Shown piece after piece: positions 18,145 through 26,372 of a DNA stretch of 64,000 nucleotides (position 1 is its first letter; every line of letters starts with the position of its first letter). The notes under the pieces are model-generated. The model made no database searches and was not told where the DNA came from. It saw only the letters and a program-made list of their open reading frames with translations. This DNA comes from Algoriphagus antarcticus (GTDB lineage: Bacteria > Bacteroidota > Bacteroidia > Cytophagales > Cyclobacteriaceae). The stretch is from assembly GCF_002150685.1 (NCBI RefSeq), contig NZ_MSSW01000001.1, forward strand, positions 186,001 to 250,000, read 5' to 3'. The position numbers and the translations under genes were made by a program.

Positions 18145-20262
18145 CTAGTTTGGAGGTGCAAAAGCTACGTAAGCATCGCCGCTTTTGGTTCCTTTCCCAC
18201 CTCCACAGGCAATTACAAGAAACTGCCTGCCGCCCATTTCATAGACTGCTGGAGTCGCATGACCTGAGGCTGGTAGTTTGGCTTCCCAGAGAATTTCTCC
18301 TGTGTCCTTATCGAAAGCTCGGATCTTTTCATCCTTGGTCGCCGCAATAAAGAGAACTCCACCAGCTGTTACGACTGGCCCTCCGTAGTTTTCCGTACCC
18401 GTCGGAGCAAAACCCTGAGCACTTAGTGAATCGATTTCACCCAGAGGAACTTGCCATTTTTTCTTACCTGTATTCATATCAATAGCTGTCAAAAGTCCCC
18501 AAGGGGGATTAGAGCCATAAAGACCTTCTTTAGTCACTAGCTTTTTATAGCCATCCATATAGTAGCGAGGAAATAGCTGCGATGGAGCACCCACCATCTC
18601 TTGCTTATCGCCTTCCGCCGGAGCTTTGTCTAGCAAATACTCCAATAATACTTTTCGGTTTTCTATAGAAATATGATTGAATGCAGGCATTGCTCCTCTT
18701 CCTTTGCGAAGCAAAAGATCAAGTGAATCATAAGTATATTTCTCCTCCACACCTAGCAGACTAGGTATTGTTGGTGGATTGCCTTTACGATCCAAACCAT
18801 GACAATTACCGCAATAATTCGTGTAAACTGATTTGCCCACATTCTCAAAATCGGCATTTGGAGTCATCCCGATTATCCAGGGAATTTGATTGGCATTGAC
18901 GTAGAAAGTCTGAGTAGTCGGATCAAAAGAAGCTCCGCCCCATTCTCCGCCACCATCCATTCCAGGGAAAAGAACAATCGGTTTTTCAGGATGAGGAGGA
19001 GCCCAAGTGTCACCATAAATTGCTCCTTCCAATTGACTTCTGATATCAGCTTCCCAATCCGAACGAAGATTTAGAATACTATTCTCATCAAACACCATAT
19101 TCATAAATGGCTCAGGAAAAGTCGGGATAGGTTGCGTCGGTGAGCTATGTTCACCAGGCATGAGTGATTGAGTGACGGATGTTTCGATGATAGGCCAGAC
19201 AGGCTCGCCAGTTTTCCGATCAAAGACGTAAATCATCCCTTGTTTGGAAATCTGTGCAACTGCATCAATCCATTTCCCATCTTTTTGGATTCGGATTAGA
19301 TTGGGATTTGCGGGCAAATCCCGATCCCATATATCATGATGAACAGCCTGAAAGTGCCAAATTCGCTCTCCAGTTTGGGCATCTAGTGCTATCAAAGAAT
19401 TAGCGTACAAATTATCCCCTTTGCGATAACCGCCCCAGAAATCATAAGTGGCAGAACCTGTAGGCACAAAGACAATTCCGCGTGCTTGATCTACGGTCAT
19501 CCCGGCCCAGTTATTTGCGCCACCGATCTGCTTGATATTGTCCGCATCCCAAGTTTCATAGCCTGCTTCTCCTTCCTGTGGTATGGTGTGAAAAATCCAT
19601 TCTCTCTTTCCCGTTCGGATATTATAAGCACGAATATGTCCAGGTGCAGCATCCAATCCTTCGGAAAGTCGCATCCCAATAATCAGCAAATCTCCATAGA
19701 CCACTCCTGGAGCATTCGCCACAATCAGAAAATCCTCCCGCTCAGTATCCAAGCCTTTCCTAAGGTCAACTTTTCCCTGATCTCCAAAACTGGGAATTGG
19801 ATCGCCAGTCTTGGCATCAAGGGCCATCAGCCAATTTCCAGCTCCAAAAAGAATTCGCTTATCGTCACCATCTTCCCAATAGCTCACTCCGCGATTTGTC
19901 CCAGCCCAAGAATTCTCTCCGCCTAACACTTCAAAAGGATCAAATCTCCAAACTTCCTCCCCAGTCGCTGCATTTAAAGCAAAGATATTCAAAGAAGGTG
20001 TGGAACCGTAAAGCAACCCATTCACTACAATGGGCTGACACTGGATTTGTGAGCGCTCAGTGGCATCGCCAGTATTGTATGTCCAGGCCACTTCGAGTTG
20101 TGAGACATTCTCTTTGGTGATTTGTGACAATGATGAATAACGCGAAGCGTCCTCAGGTCCGCCATAGTGAGACCAATCGGTGTAGTCGATTTCAGGGGTT
20201 TTTGATTGGCAGGCAGAAAAGAGAAAAACTAAGCCATAGGCAACGATGAGAAAAGCTTTCAT
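18145..20262 (-). CDS. PQQ-dependent dehydrogenase-like lipoprotein with cytochrome c domain
   Basis: 705 aa. The lipobox FSAC at residues 16-19 predicts a lipoprotein. The quinoprotein beta-propeller has tryptophan-docking repeats such as VFALNAATGEEVWRF, AYNIRTGKREWIF, ALDAQTGERIWHF, VFDRKTGEPVWPI and AFDKDTGEILWEA. A heme-c motif CGNCH (Cys484, Cys487, His488) lies in an inserted cytochrome domain, so this is a quinohemoprotein. It would oxidise an alcohol, sugar or polyol in the periplasm. The order propeller, cytochrome, propeller (heme domain inside the propeller region) resembles Bacteroidetes glucose/quinate-type enzymes. Substrate unknown. Confidence 0.85.
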   Translation of the reverse strand: MKAFLIVAYGLVFLFSACQSKTPEIDYTDWSHYGGPEDASRYSSLSQITKENVSQLEVAWTYNTGDATERSQIQCQPIVVNGLLYGSTPSLNIFALNAATGEEVWRFDPFEVLGGENSWAGTNRGVSYWEDGDDKRILFGAGNWLMALDAKTGDPIPSFGDQGKVDLRKGLDTEREDFLIVANAPGVVYGDLLIIGMRLSEGLDAAPGHIRAYNIRTGKREWIFHTIPQEGEAGYETWDADNIKQIGGANNWAGMTVDQARGIVFVPTGSATYDFWGGYRKGDNLYANSLIALDAQTGERIWHFQAVHHDIWDRDLPANPNLIRIQKDGKWIDAVAQISKQGMIYVFDRKTGEPVWPIIETSVTQSLMPGEHSSPTQPIPTFPEPFMNMVFDENSILNLRSDWEADIRSQLEGAIYGDTWAPPHPEKPIVLFPGMDGGGEWGGASFDPTTQTFYVNANQIPWIIGMTPNADFENVGKSVYTNYCGNCHGLDRKGNPPTIPSLLGVEEKYTYDSLDLLLRKGRGAMPAFNHISIENRKVLLEYLLDKAPAEGDKQEMVGAPSQLFPRYYMDGYKKLVTKEGLYGSNPPWGLLTAIDMNTGKKKWQVPLGEIDSLSAQGFAPTGTENYGGPVVTAGGVLFIAATKDEKIRAFDKDTGEILWEAKLPASGHATPAVYEMGGRQFLVIACGGGKGTKSGDAYVAFAPPN

Positions 20263-20539
20263 GAAATAGGTCGAGTTGGGTTTGAAATCAAAATATCGGG
20301 AAATATTTCTGGATTAGATTAAGCACGTGACATCAAGGGTTTCAAAATGGGCATGAAAGAATAGTCAAATCCAATTTTTTCAGGGGTAACTTTCTATAGG
20401 AAAGACTGGTAGTAGCAAAAAATGTATTTGTGTTTGCTCGTTCCATAGGAACGAATGGTGCCATTCTCGAACCGTATGAATTTTATGAACAGCACACTCA
20501 GGAATCATTTCCAAAACTTGGCTTTCTGACGTACCTATT

Positions 20540-20555
20540 GTGAATGTTTTCACAA
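20540..20555. promoter_or_regulatory. CRP-like palindrome
   Basis: TGTGA-ATGTTT-TCACA, a perfect TGTGA-N6-TCACA match, with the outer bases extending to TTGTGAA/TTCACAA. It lies in the divergent region between the PQQ lipoprotein (start 20262) and the two-repeat secreted protein (start 20661). The rest of this 398-base gap shows no gene. Confidence 0.5.
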
Positions 20556-20660
20556 GATGATTTGCTCTTTTCAAAAGGGAAACAAGCCGCAGCACAAATA
20601 AACCATTGGTTTTCTGCCTAATCTTGATCAAATTAATAGGTGAATAAAACCTCAAAAACC

Positions 20661-21407
20661 ATGAAAGCAACTATACTTTTTTTCGTAGCACTATTTTTCT
20701 TCGGCTGTGTAGACGCCCAAAGTCTGGATGGAGCGTGGAAACTAACGCATCAAAATGGACAAGAATTGAAGGACATGGAATACATCAAAATCTACCAGGA
20801 TAATTATTTCGCCTTTGGTGCTAAACGAATCTCTGATAATCATTTTGTCAGTGCAGGCGGTGGCCCTTTTTCATATAACGACGGGGAGTACATAGAGACG
20901 ATGGATTTTTTGACGCTAGATCCTTCACAGGTGGGTACTTCCAACAACTACACCTTAGACTGGGTAAATGAAAAGATGGTGATCTCCGCCGAAATCAATG
21001 GCAAAATGCTCGTGGAAATCTGGGAGAAGGTTTCGGATGAGAAAGATGCTCTCACCGGAAACTGGGTGATCACTGGCAGAAAAAGAGATGATGAAATTTC
21101 TCGATCAACACCCGGAGCAAGGAGGACTGTGAAAATCCTAAGTGGCGGAAGATTCCAGTGGATTGCTTTTAACTCAGAAACAAAAGAATTCTCTGGAACT
21201 GGAGGAGGAACTTACACTGCTAAAGATGGGAAATATATTGAGAATATCACCTTCTTCTCCCGTGATGATAGCCGGGTAGGAGCTAGCTTAGATTTCAACT
21301 ATGAAGTGATCGACGGGGAATGGCATCACAGTGGACTTAGCTCCAAGGGAGATCCTATTTATGAGATTTGGACGAATTATAGTGACGGATATTTAAAAAA
21401 CCTATAG
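20661..21407 (+). CDS. Secreted protein with two lipocalin-like repeats
   Basis: 248 aa from the ATG at 20661; a GTG seven codons upstream is possible but would spoil the signal peptide. The signal MKATILFFVALFFFGCVDAQ could be cut at DAQ or, less likely, at the lipobox FGC. Two copies of one domain follow (about 22-125 and 130-245): each starts with GxW, has a GGGxFSY or GGGTYTA core, a GxYIExxxFxxxD block and ends in the pattern MLVEIWEK or PIYEIWTN. This suggests an internal duplication. I know no activity for it. Confidence 0.7.
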   Translation: MKATILFFVALFFFGCVDAQSLDGAWKLTHQNGQELKDMEYIKIYQDNYFAFGAKRISDNHFVSAGGGPFSYNDGEYIETMDFLTLDPSQVGTSNNYTLDWVNEKMVISAEINGKMLVEIWEKVSDEKDALTGNWVITGRKRDDEISRSTPGARRTVKILSGGRFQWIAFNSETKEFSGTGGGTYTAKDGKYIENITFFSRDDSRVGASLDFNYEVIDGEWHHSGLSSKGDPIYEIWTNYSDGYLKNL

Positions 21408-21421
21408 ACTCTAAATAATTT

Positions 21422-21446
21422 GTATTTTATAGCATAAAATACGTTT
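21422..21446 (+). terminator. AT-rich hairpin terminator
   Basis: GTATTTTAT-AGC-ATAAAATAC (perfect 9-base arms, 21422-21442) then GTTTT, 15 bases after the stop of the two-repeat protein. Confidence 0.6.
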
Positions 21447-21547
21447 TGTGTCACGAAACCTAACTGTTTATTAGGTGAATTCTTGCTCTTTTGACTTTTA
21501 AACTAAACATTGTTATTATCATATTTATAACCACTAAATAATTTATT

Positions 21548-21757
21548 ATGAAAAAAGTATTTGCAGTGACATCCATTTTTGCAGCGACATTTTTCCTTAT
21601 GCCACATGCAGAAACATTTGCAGGAGAAGAAGTATGGCAAATTGAAAGAATCCAGTGCGATGGGGGAGGGGAAGTCTATCGATGTAGATTCGATGGTTCT
21701 TCCGGTTGTGATTTTGGTGGTCAAAAACATTGTGACGAAGTAAGTTCAATTAATTAA
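21548..21757 (+). CDS. NVEALA-like small secreted Cys peptide
   Basis: 69 aa. A Sec-type leader MKKVFAVTSIFAATFFLMPH ends in AETFAGEE, which resembles the E-A-L-A-x-x-E end of NVEALA leaders. The mature part carries four cysteines (C..C, spaced IQCDGG...YRCRF...GCDF...KHC) and no obvious hydrophobic segment. NVEALA-type peptides of Bacteroidetes commonly sit beside 6-bladed beta-propeller lipoproteins, as here. A hairpin follows the stop by seven bases. Function unknown. Confidence 0.65.
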   Translation: MKKVFAVTSIFAATFFLMPHAETFAGEEVWQIERIQCDGGGEVYRCRFDGSSGCDFGGQKHCDEVSSIN

Positions 21758-21764
21758 CAAAACA

Positions 21765-21795
21765 AAAATGGCATTCATTCATGAATGCCATTTTA
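21765..21795 (+). terminator. Perfect 14-base hairpin between peptide and propeller genes
   Basis: AAAATGGCATTCAT / ATGAATGCCATTTT with a TC centre at 21779-21780. The stem is followed only by ATATAT, so it would be a weak terminator or a partial-readthrough attenuator. It also shows that an ATG at 21768, inside the arm, is not the propeller gene's start. Confidence 0.65.
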
Positions 21796-21803
21796 TATAT
21801 CCC

Positions 21804-22985
21804 ATGATGAGATACTTAATTTGGATTAGCATTTTTACATTATTTGGATGCCATAAAAAAAATGCAGACAATAATGCTTCTAAAAAAATAAACATATCAT
21901 TGAGAGAATCTCGCGAAGGGTTATTATCAGATGTATTTGATTCAATTCAATATACACTTCTAGATGATGATGATTCAATTCCACTTGTACAACCTTATAA
22001 GATAATTTACTCAGGAAATAATATTTACGTAGAAGATAATTTCACAAGTAATGTGCATATATTTAGGAAAGACGGAAACATTAGCAAAGTAATTGAGGCA
22101 AAAGGGAAGGGGCCAGGTGAATATTTTCAGCTTGATTTTTTTCAAATAAAAACCGATACCATATTCATTTTAGACAGAAGCCTAAGGAAAATACTATCTT
22201 TTAATATCCACGGAGACTTTATATCAGAAGAAAAAATAGCAAATAATGCCTCCGGATTTTTCAAATACAAAGACAGAATTCTTTTTTTCATGAACAATAA
22301 CATAGACAAAACGCCTTATAATTTTATTTTAAAAGAAAAAGAAAATGTATTAGCGGCATATTCCCCTTTTAATCCTGAATTTCTGGAATTCCATTTCGGA
22401 ATGAAAAATGGATTTACTGAAAGTAACGACGGAATGATCTTTCACACTTTACCTTTAAGTTCCAGCGTATATTTTTTTAACACTGACCTATCTCTCAATA
22501 AAATCGTCAATTTTGACTTAGGGGAAACTGCTGTAGACGAGATATTCATATCAGAACATGGATCTATTAACTCAGATTCTTACATGAATGATCTTAATGA
22601 AAAAAGAATGGTTCAAGATATTTCATCTTTTTTCAAGCTTGGCAATTACTATTTTCTATCTTTCTATCAGTACGGAAAAGGAATTCATTATATAATCTTA
22701 AATAAGGATTTAAAATTAATTTCTCAAAATATAACGTTTGAAAACGATATAGACGGAATGAAGATAAGAAATATACCTTGGACATTTGATGACAATAAAA
22801 TTGTCATCAAAATGAATTCAATAGATTTCTATTATGACTATTTAGAAAAATTTTCAGACAAAGATCTATCCGTAAGAGATGGTAGCTTACATGATTTTTT
22901 TGAGAAAACTAAAACTAAGCTTCAAGACGATCAGACAGTTTTAGTTTCTATGACTTTAAGAAATGACTTAGGTAATAATAAATAA
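21804..22985 (+). CDS. 6-bladed beta-propeller lipoprotein
   Basis: 393 aa from ATGATG at 21804, just after the hairpin. A lipoprotein signal MMRYLIWISIFTLFGC ends at Cys16. The GKGPGEYFQLDFFQIKTDTIFILDR segment is the hallmark of the Bacteroidetes 6-bladed propeller family (NHL-like, GxGPGE). The gene is visibly more AT-rich than the flanking housekeeping genes. It follows the Cys peptide by 46 bases and probably shares its promoter. I infer a surface or periplasmic partner of the peptide. Confidence 0.8.
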   Translation: MMRYLIWISIFTLFGCHKKNADNNASKKINISLRESREGLLSDVFDSIQYTLLDDDDSIPLVQPYKIIYSGNNIYVEDNFTSNVHIFRKDGNISKVIEAKGKGPGEYFQLDFFQIKTDTIFILDRSLRKILSFNIHGDFISEEKIANNASGFFKYKDRILFFMNNNIDKTPYNFILKEKENVLAAYSPFNPEFLEFHFGMKNGFTESNDGMIFHTLPLSSSVYFFNTDLSLNKIVNFDLGETAVDEIFISEHGSINSDSYMNDLNEKRMVQDISSFFKLGNYYFLSFYQYGKGIHYIILNKDLKLISQNITFENDIDGMKIRNIPWTFDDNKIVIKMNSIDFYYDYLEKFSDKDLSVRDGSLHDFFEKTKTKLQDDQTVLVSMTLRNDLGNNK

Positions 22986-23147
22986 TCGTTATTTTTGGTT
23001 AGACCTTTTAAGAAGCCATTACCGTTTGAAGGTGTAGGCTCATCAGCAGGTAATTTGTAGTTTTTAGGATAGGCTTGGCTATAATGTTTGGAAGTTCATC
23101 CAATTGCTTTTCAGCCTTTGAGATAAAAGAACCTCATACTTACTCAT
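22986..23147 (-). pseudogene. RelE/ParE toxin remnant, frameshifted and truncated
   Basis: Read from the ATG at 23147: MSKYEVLLS, then after a frame change KAEKQLDELPNIIAKPIL, then another frame change to NYKLPADEPTPSNGNGFLK. Together these match a RelE/ParE toxin (KAEKxLDxLP...DEPxPxGxxxLKG). At least two frame breaks and no C-terminal half: the gene ends against the propeller gene. Its ATG overlaps the antitoxin stop as ATGA, as in intact toxin-antitoxin operons. Confidence 0.65.
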
Positions 23148-23343
23148 TTCAAATCTCTCTTTTTCAAATAATCCGAAATAGATATTCGCTATCAGCTAGT
23201 TTGGACTCGTCATAAAGTCTGATATCTTCTAGTTCATCCAATTTTTCCAGAATTTTTTCATACTCATCAATCGGCACAATGACAGCAATTTTATTTCCTT
23301 GAGGATCAGTGACAAATCGATGTTTTTGATAAAATGCTCCCAT
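23144..23343 (-). pseudogene. Phd/YefM-like antitoxin with late frameshift
   Basis: From ATG 23343: MGAFYQKHRFVTDPQGNKIAVIVPIDEYEKILE..., a typical antitoxin of the prevent-host-death type, ending early in 59 aa at a stop at 23164. One missing base near 23172-23176 explains this: in the other frame the end reads DYLKKRDLK and its TGA (23144-23146) overlaps the toxin ATG. So the pair was once a co-translated operon. The N-terminal DNA-binding half could still be made. Confidence 0.65.
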
Positions 23344-23400
23344 GATGAAATTTAAACAAAAAGATAAACAATTACACATTCTAACTTCCCCGAAAATAAA

Positions 23401-23423
23401 AAAGGAGCCTTTTGAGCTCCTTT
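23401..23423 (-). terminator. Terminator of the cysteine desulfurase gene
   Basis: AAAGGAGC-CTTTTGA-GCTCCTTT. On the minus strand the stem is followed by a T-rich stretch. It sits eight bases after the desulfurase stop. Confidence 0.7.
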
Positions 23424-23430
23424 CTATTTC

Positions 23431-24576
23431 TTATGCTTCTTCTACAGCATATAATTCTTTCAATTTCCCAACGGTATAATCGACTTCTTCTATCGTATTA
23501 AATCGGCTGAAGGAAAATCTAACTGCGTCTCTTTCGGGTGTGTGATTGATCGCTCGCAGCACATGTGAACCCACTGTGGCTCCAGAACTGCAAGCAGATC
23601 CTCCGGATGCCGAAACCCCTTCCAAATCAAGGTTGAAAAGCAACATTCCGCTGTTTGCCTCCGATGGAGGTAAGCTCACACTCAAAACAGTGTAAAGACT
23701 CTTAGCCATATCAGCCGAAAGTCCATTGAACTCTACACCTGGAATCTCCTGAGTTAGCCTTTGAATAAAATGCTTTTTGATAGATTCTATGTGAAGTTGA
23801 TGCTCAGCCATTTCTTCGTAGGCGATTTCCAAAGCTTTTACAATTCCAATAATCCCGATCACATTTTCAGTTCCCCCACGCATATTTCTCTCCTGAGCGC
23901 CACCATGAATCAATGGATGGATTTTCTTATCCTTTTTCACATAAAGAAATCCAGAACCCTTTGGCCCATGGAATTTATGTCCGCCAGCTACCATCGCGTC
24001 CAAAGGCAATAACTTTAAGTCATGCACATAATGCCCCACTGTTTGGACAGTATCCGAATGAAAAAATGCACCGTATTCTTTTGCAAGCGTGCCAATGCGA
24101 TTCAAATCATTCAAGTTCCCAATCTCATTGTTCGCATGCATCAGGGACACCAAGCTTTTTGGATTTGCTTTAAGCAACTCTTCTAGCTGATTCATATCCA
24201 ACTCACCTGTATCATTCACACCGAGGATGCTAAGCTTGATGTGGCCCTTTTTCTCGCACATTTCTAAGGTATGCAAAACTGCGTGATGCTCTAGCGGAGA
24301 AGTGATCGCATGGGTAATTCCATGGCTTTCTATTCCGCATACAATCGCTGTATTATCAGCCTCAGTTCCACCTGATGTGAAAAAAATCTCTGCTGGTGTA
24401 GCATTTAGCAATTCAGCGACCTTTTTCCTAGATCTCTCTATAGCTGTCCTTACTTCCCTACCAAAACTATGGACAGAAGAAGGATTGCCATAATGATTTC
24501 TCATAAACGGGAGCATGGCATCGATCACTCGATCATCCATAGCAGTGGTGGCCGCGTTGTCTAAATAAACTTTCAT
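23431..24576 (-). CDS. Cysteine desulfurase (NifS/IscS-type)
   Basis: 381 aa PLP enzyme that takes sulfur from cysteine for Fe-S clusters or tRNA thiolation. The Schiff-base Lys201 is in GGHKFHGPKG, the persulfide Cys329 in GGSACSSG, and the N-terminal YLDNAATT is typical. No IscU or IscR gene is adjacent, so it may serve another pathway. Its partner scaffold is outside the window or distant. Confidence 0.92.
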   Translation of the reverse strand: MKVYLDNAATTAMDDRVIDAMLPFMRNHYGNPSSVHSFGREVRTAIERSRKKVAELLNATPAEIFFTSGGTEADNTAIVCGIESHGITHAITSPLEHHAVLHTLEMCEKKGHIKLSILGVNDTGELDMNQLEELLKANPKSLVSLMHANNEIGNLNDLNRIGTLAKEYGAFFHSDTVQTVGHYVHDLKLLPLDAMVAGGHKFHGPKGSGFLYVKKDKKIHPLIHGGAQERNMRGGTENVIGIIGIVKALEIAYEEMAEHQLHIESIKKHFIQRLTQEIPGVEFNGLSADMAKSLYTVLSVSLPPSEANSGMLLFNLDLEGVSASGGSACSSGATVGSHVLRAINHTPERDAVRFSFSRFNTIEEVDYTVGKLKELYAVEEA

Positions 24577-24616
24577 TGCACTCGTTTTGGGTTGTAGATT
24601 CTATATGAAGCCCAGA

Positions 24617-26011
24617 TCAAATCATGGAAGCATTCACCACTTCTTTGATATCGGCAATTAGCTTTTTGGCTAAATGCTCAGCTGTAGCTTCTGATTCAGA
24701 TTCAGAGTAAATACGAATAATTGGTTCCGTATTTGACTTTCTCAAATGTACCCATTCCTTTTCAAATTCGATTTTGACACCGTCTATATCGTTGATTGGA
24801 TGGCTTTTATACTTGTTTTTGATCTCACTCAAAATATTATCGACGTCAATCTCAGGAGTGAGTTCGATTTTATTTTTTGAGATATGATAGTTGGGATAAG
24901 TTGCTCTAAGTCGAGAAATAGTTTTACCAAAATTAGCCAAGTGAGTCAAAAACAATCCGATTCCCACCAAGGCATCACGTCCGTAATGCGAAGTTGGGTA
25001 GATGATACCACCGTTTCCTTCACCACCAATCACTGCATCCACAGCTTTCATCTGATTGACTACATTCACTTCTCCTACCGCCGAGGCATTGTAAACGCCA
25101 CCCCTTTTTTCTGTCACATCACGAAGTGCACGCGTAGAACTGAGGTTAGAAACTGTATTGCCAGGAGTCTTTGAAAGCACATAATCTGCTACAGCCACCA
25201 AGGTATATTCTTCGCCGAAGGCTGATCCGTCTTCATTGATAAAGGCCAATCTATCCACATCAGGATCGACCACAATGCCTAGATCGTAGCTTCCACGCTG
25301 CAGCTTCTGGCATATATCTCTCAAATTCTCAGGAAGTGGCTCTGGATTATGTGGAAAGTTGCCGTCCGGTGTACAGTACATCTCTTCGATTTCTGTCACT
25401 CCAAGTGCTCTCAATAGCATAGGGACTGCTATTCCACCAGTGGAATTAACAGCGTCCACGACTACTTTGAAGTTTCTGGCTTTGATAGCTTCTACATCAA
25501 CCAGCTCCAAATCCAACACATGCTGAATATGGCGCTCGATATAATCATTGATTTGAGAATAGCTACCAAGCTTTTTCACTTCTGCGAAAGAAAAATCCTC
25601 CTTTTCAGCTTTCTCTAAAATAGCCTTTCCCTCAGCATCCGAAATGAATTCTCCTTGGTCATTTAAAAGCTTCAGTGCATTCCACTGCACAGGGTTGTGA
25701 CTAGCAGTGAGAATGATTCCTCCTCCGGCCTTTTCCAAAGGAACAGCAAATTCCACTGTAGGAGTAGTGCTTAAGCCGAGATCGATTACATTGATTCCCA
25801 GGCCTTGAAGTGTAGCGGAAACCAATCCAGAAACCATTTCGCCAGAAAGACGGGCATCTCTACCAATGATTACTTTAGGATTGTTAGTTTTCTCCAGTAC
25901 CCAAGCTCCATAAGCAGAAGCAAATTTGACAATATCAATGGGTGTAAGGCCATCGCCGGCTTTTCCACCGATAGTTCCTCTGATGCCAGAGATTGATTTA
26001 ATTAGTGACAC
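24617..26011 (-). CDS. glmM: Phosphoglucosamine mutase / phosphohexomutase
   Basis: 464 aa alpha-D-phosphohexomutase. The phosphoserine loop TASHNP holds Ser104, the metal loop is DPDVDRLAF near 247-255, and the sugar loop is GEGNGG. C-terminal SNTEPIIRIYSE is the phosphate-binding loop. Substrate identity (glucosamine or mannose/glucose phosphate) follows from best family likeness to GlmM, so the symbol is given with moderate certainty. It would feed UDP-GlcNAc for peptidoglycan. Confidence 0.85.
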   Translation of the reverse strand: MSLIKSISGIRGTIGGKAGDGLTPIDIVKFASAYGAWVLEKTNNPKVIIGRDARLSGEMVSGLVSATLQGLGINVIDLGLSTTPTVEFAVPLEKAGGGIILTASHNPVQWNALKLLNDQGEFISDAEGKAILEKAEKEDFSFAEVKKLGSYSQINDYIERHIQHVLDLELVDVEAIKARNFKVVVDAVNSTGGIAVPMLLRALGVTEIEEMYCTPDGNFPHNPEPLPENLRDICQKLQRGSYDLGIVVDPDVDRLAFINEDGSAFGEEYTLVAVADYVLSKTPGNTVSNLSSTRALRDVTEKRGGVYNASAVGEVNVVNQMKAVDAVIGGEGNGGIIYPTSHYGRDALVGIGLFLTHLANFGKTISRLRATYPNYHISKNKIELTPEIDVDNILSEIKNKYKSHPINDIDGVKIEFEKEWVHLRKSNTEPIIRIYSESESEATAEHLAKKLIADIKEVVNASMI

Positions 26012-26043
26012 GTACGGTAATTTGATTAGGTTAAAAACTGATA

Positions 26044-26065
26044 AATCCTGCCAAATGACAGGATT
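26044..26065 (-). terminator. Hairpin after the NqrM-like gene
   Basis: AATCCTG-CCAAATGA-CAGGATT, four bases beyond the stop of the small membrane gene on the minus strand. No long T-run, so termination is likely only partial. Confidence 0.4.
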
Positions 26066-26069
26066 ACTT

Positions 26070-26300
26070 TTACTTGAATTTAGCTAGAACTTTGTCCACT
26101 TCATTGTCAGGATTGCCACAGCTGCTGTCAGCATCTACAGTTTTCCCACAATAACCACAGGTTCCGCCATCTTTATTCAGGTAAGGATTTTGGGAGGCAC
26201 ATGTACCCTTGAATTCGCCGTTTTTAAGGAATAATAGCCTTACCGACATCAAAATGAAGAATATAGCAACGAAACCAAGGGTTAGAAATACGGTTGTCAT
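26070..26300 (-). CDS. Small NqrM-like membrane protein
   Basis: 76 aa: one N-terminal membrane segment (FLTLGFVAIFFILMSVRLLFL), then a Cys-rich tail GTCASQNPYLNKDGGTCGYCGK with a further SSCGN. The layout resembles NqrM (DUF539), which is needed to assemble the Na+-translocating NADH:quinone oxidoreductase. The nqr genes are not in this window. The assignment rests on the topology and the cysteine layout, so it is tentative. Confidence 0.5.
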   Translation of the reverse strand: MTTVFLTLGFVAIFFILMSVRLLFLKNGEFKGTCASQNPYLNKDGGTCGYCGKTVDADSSCGNPDNEVDKVLAKFK

Positions 26301-26306
26301 AACGAA

Positions 26307-26324
26307 TAAATTTGCGCAAATTTA
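26307..26324. promoter_or_regulatory. Palindromic divergent -7 element
   Basis: TAAATTTGCGCAAATTTA is a perfect 18-base palindrome carrying a TAnnTTTG box on each strand. It lies between the divergent NqrM-like gene (start 26300) and mazG (start 26373). A TTG in place of a -33 box is not at usual spacing. Confidence 0.5.
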
Positions 26325-26372
26325 AGGCTTTGTTTCGAAAACGTTCCTAATTCCAGCATAGTTTCCTCACCC

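Noticed and set aside
20380..20670. Minus-strand open frame of 96 codons
   Set aside because: Overlaps the start of the two-repeat protein gene and has no recognisable features; the region looks like a regulatory gap.
21768..21803. Earlier start for the propeller gene at 21768
   Set aside because: That ATG lies in the arm of the hairpin and would put twelve residues before the lipoprotein signal.
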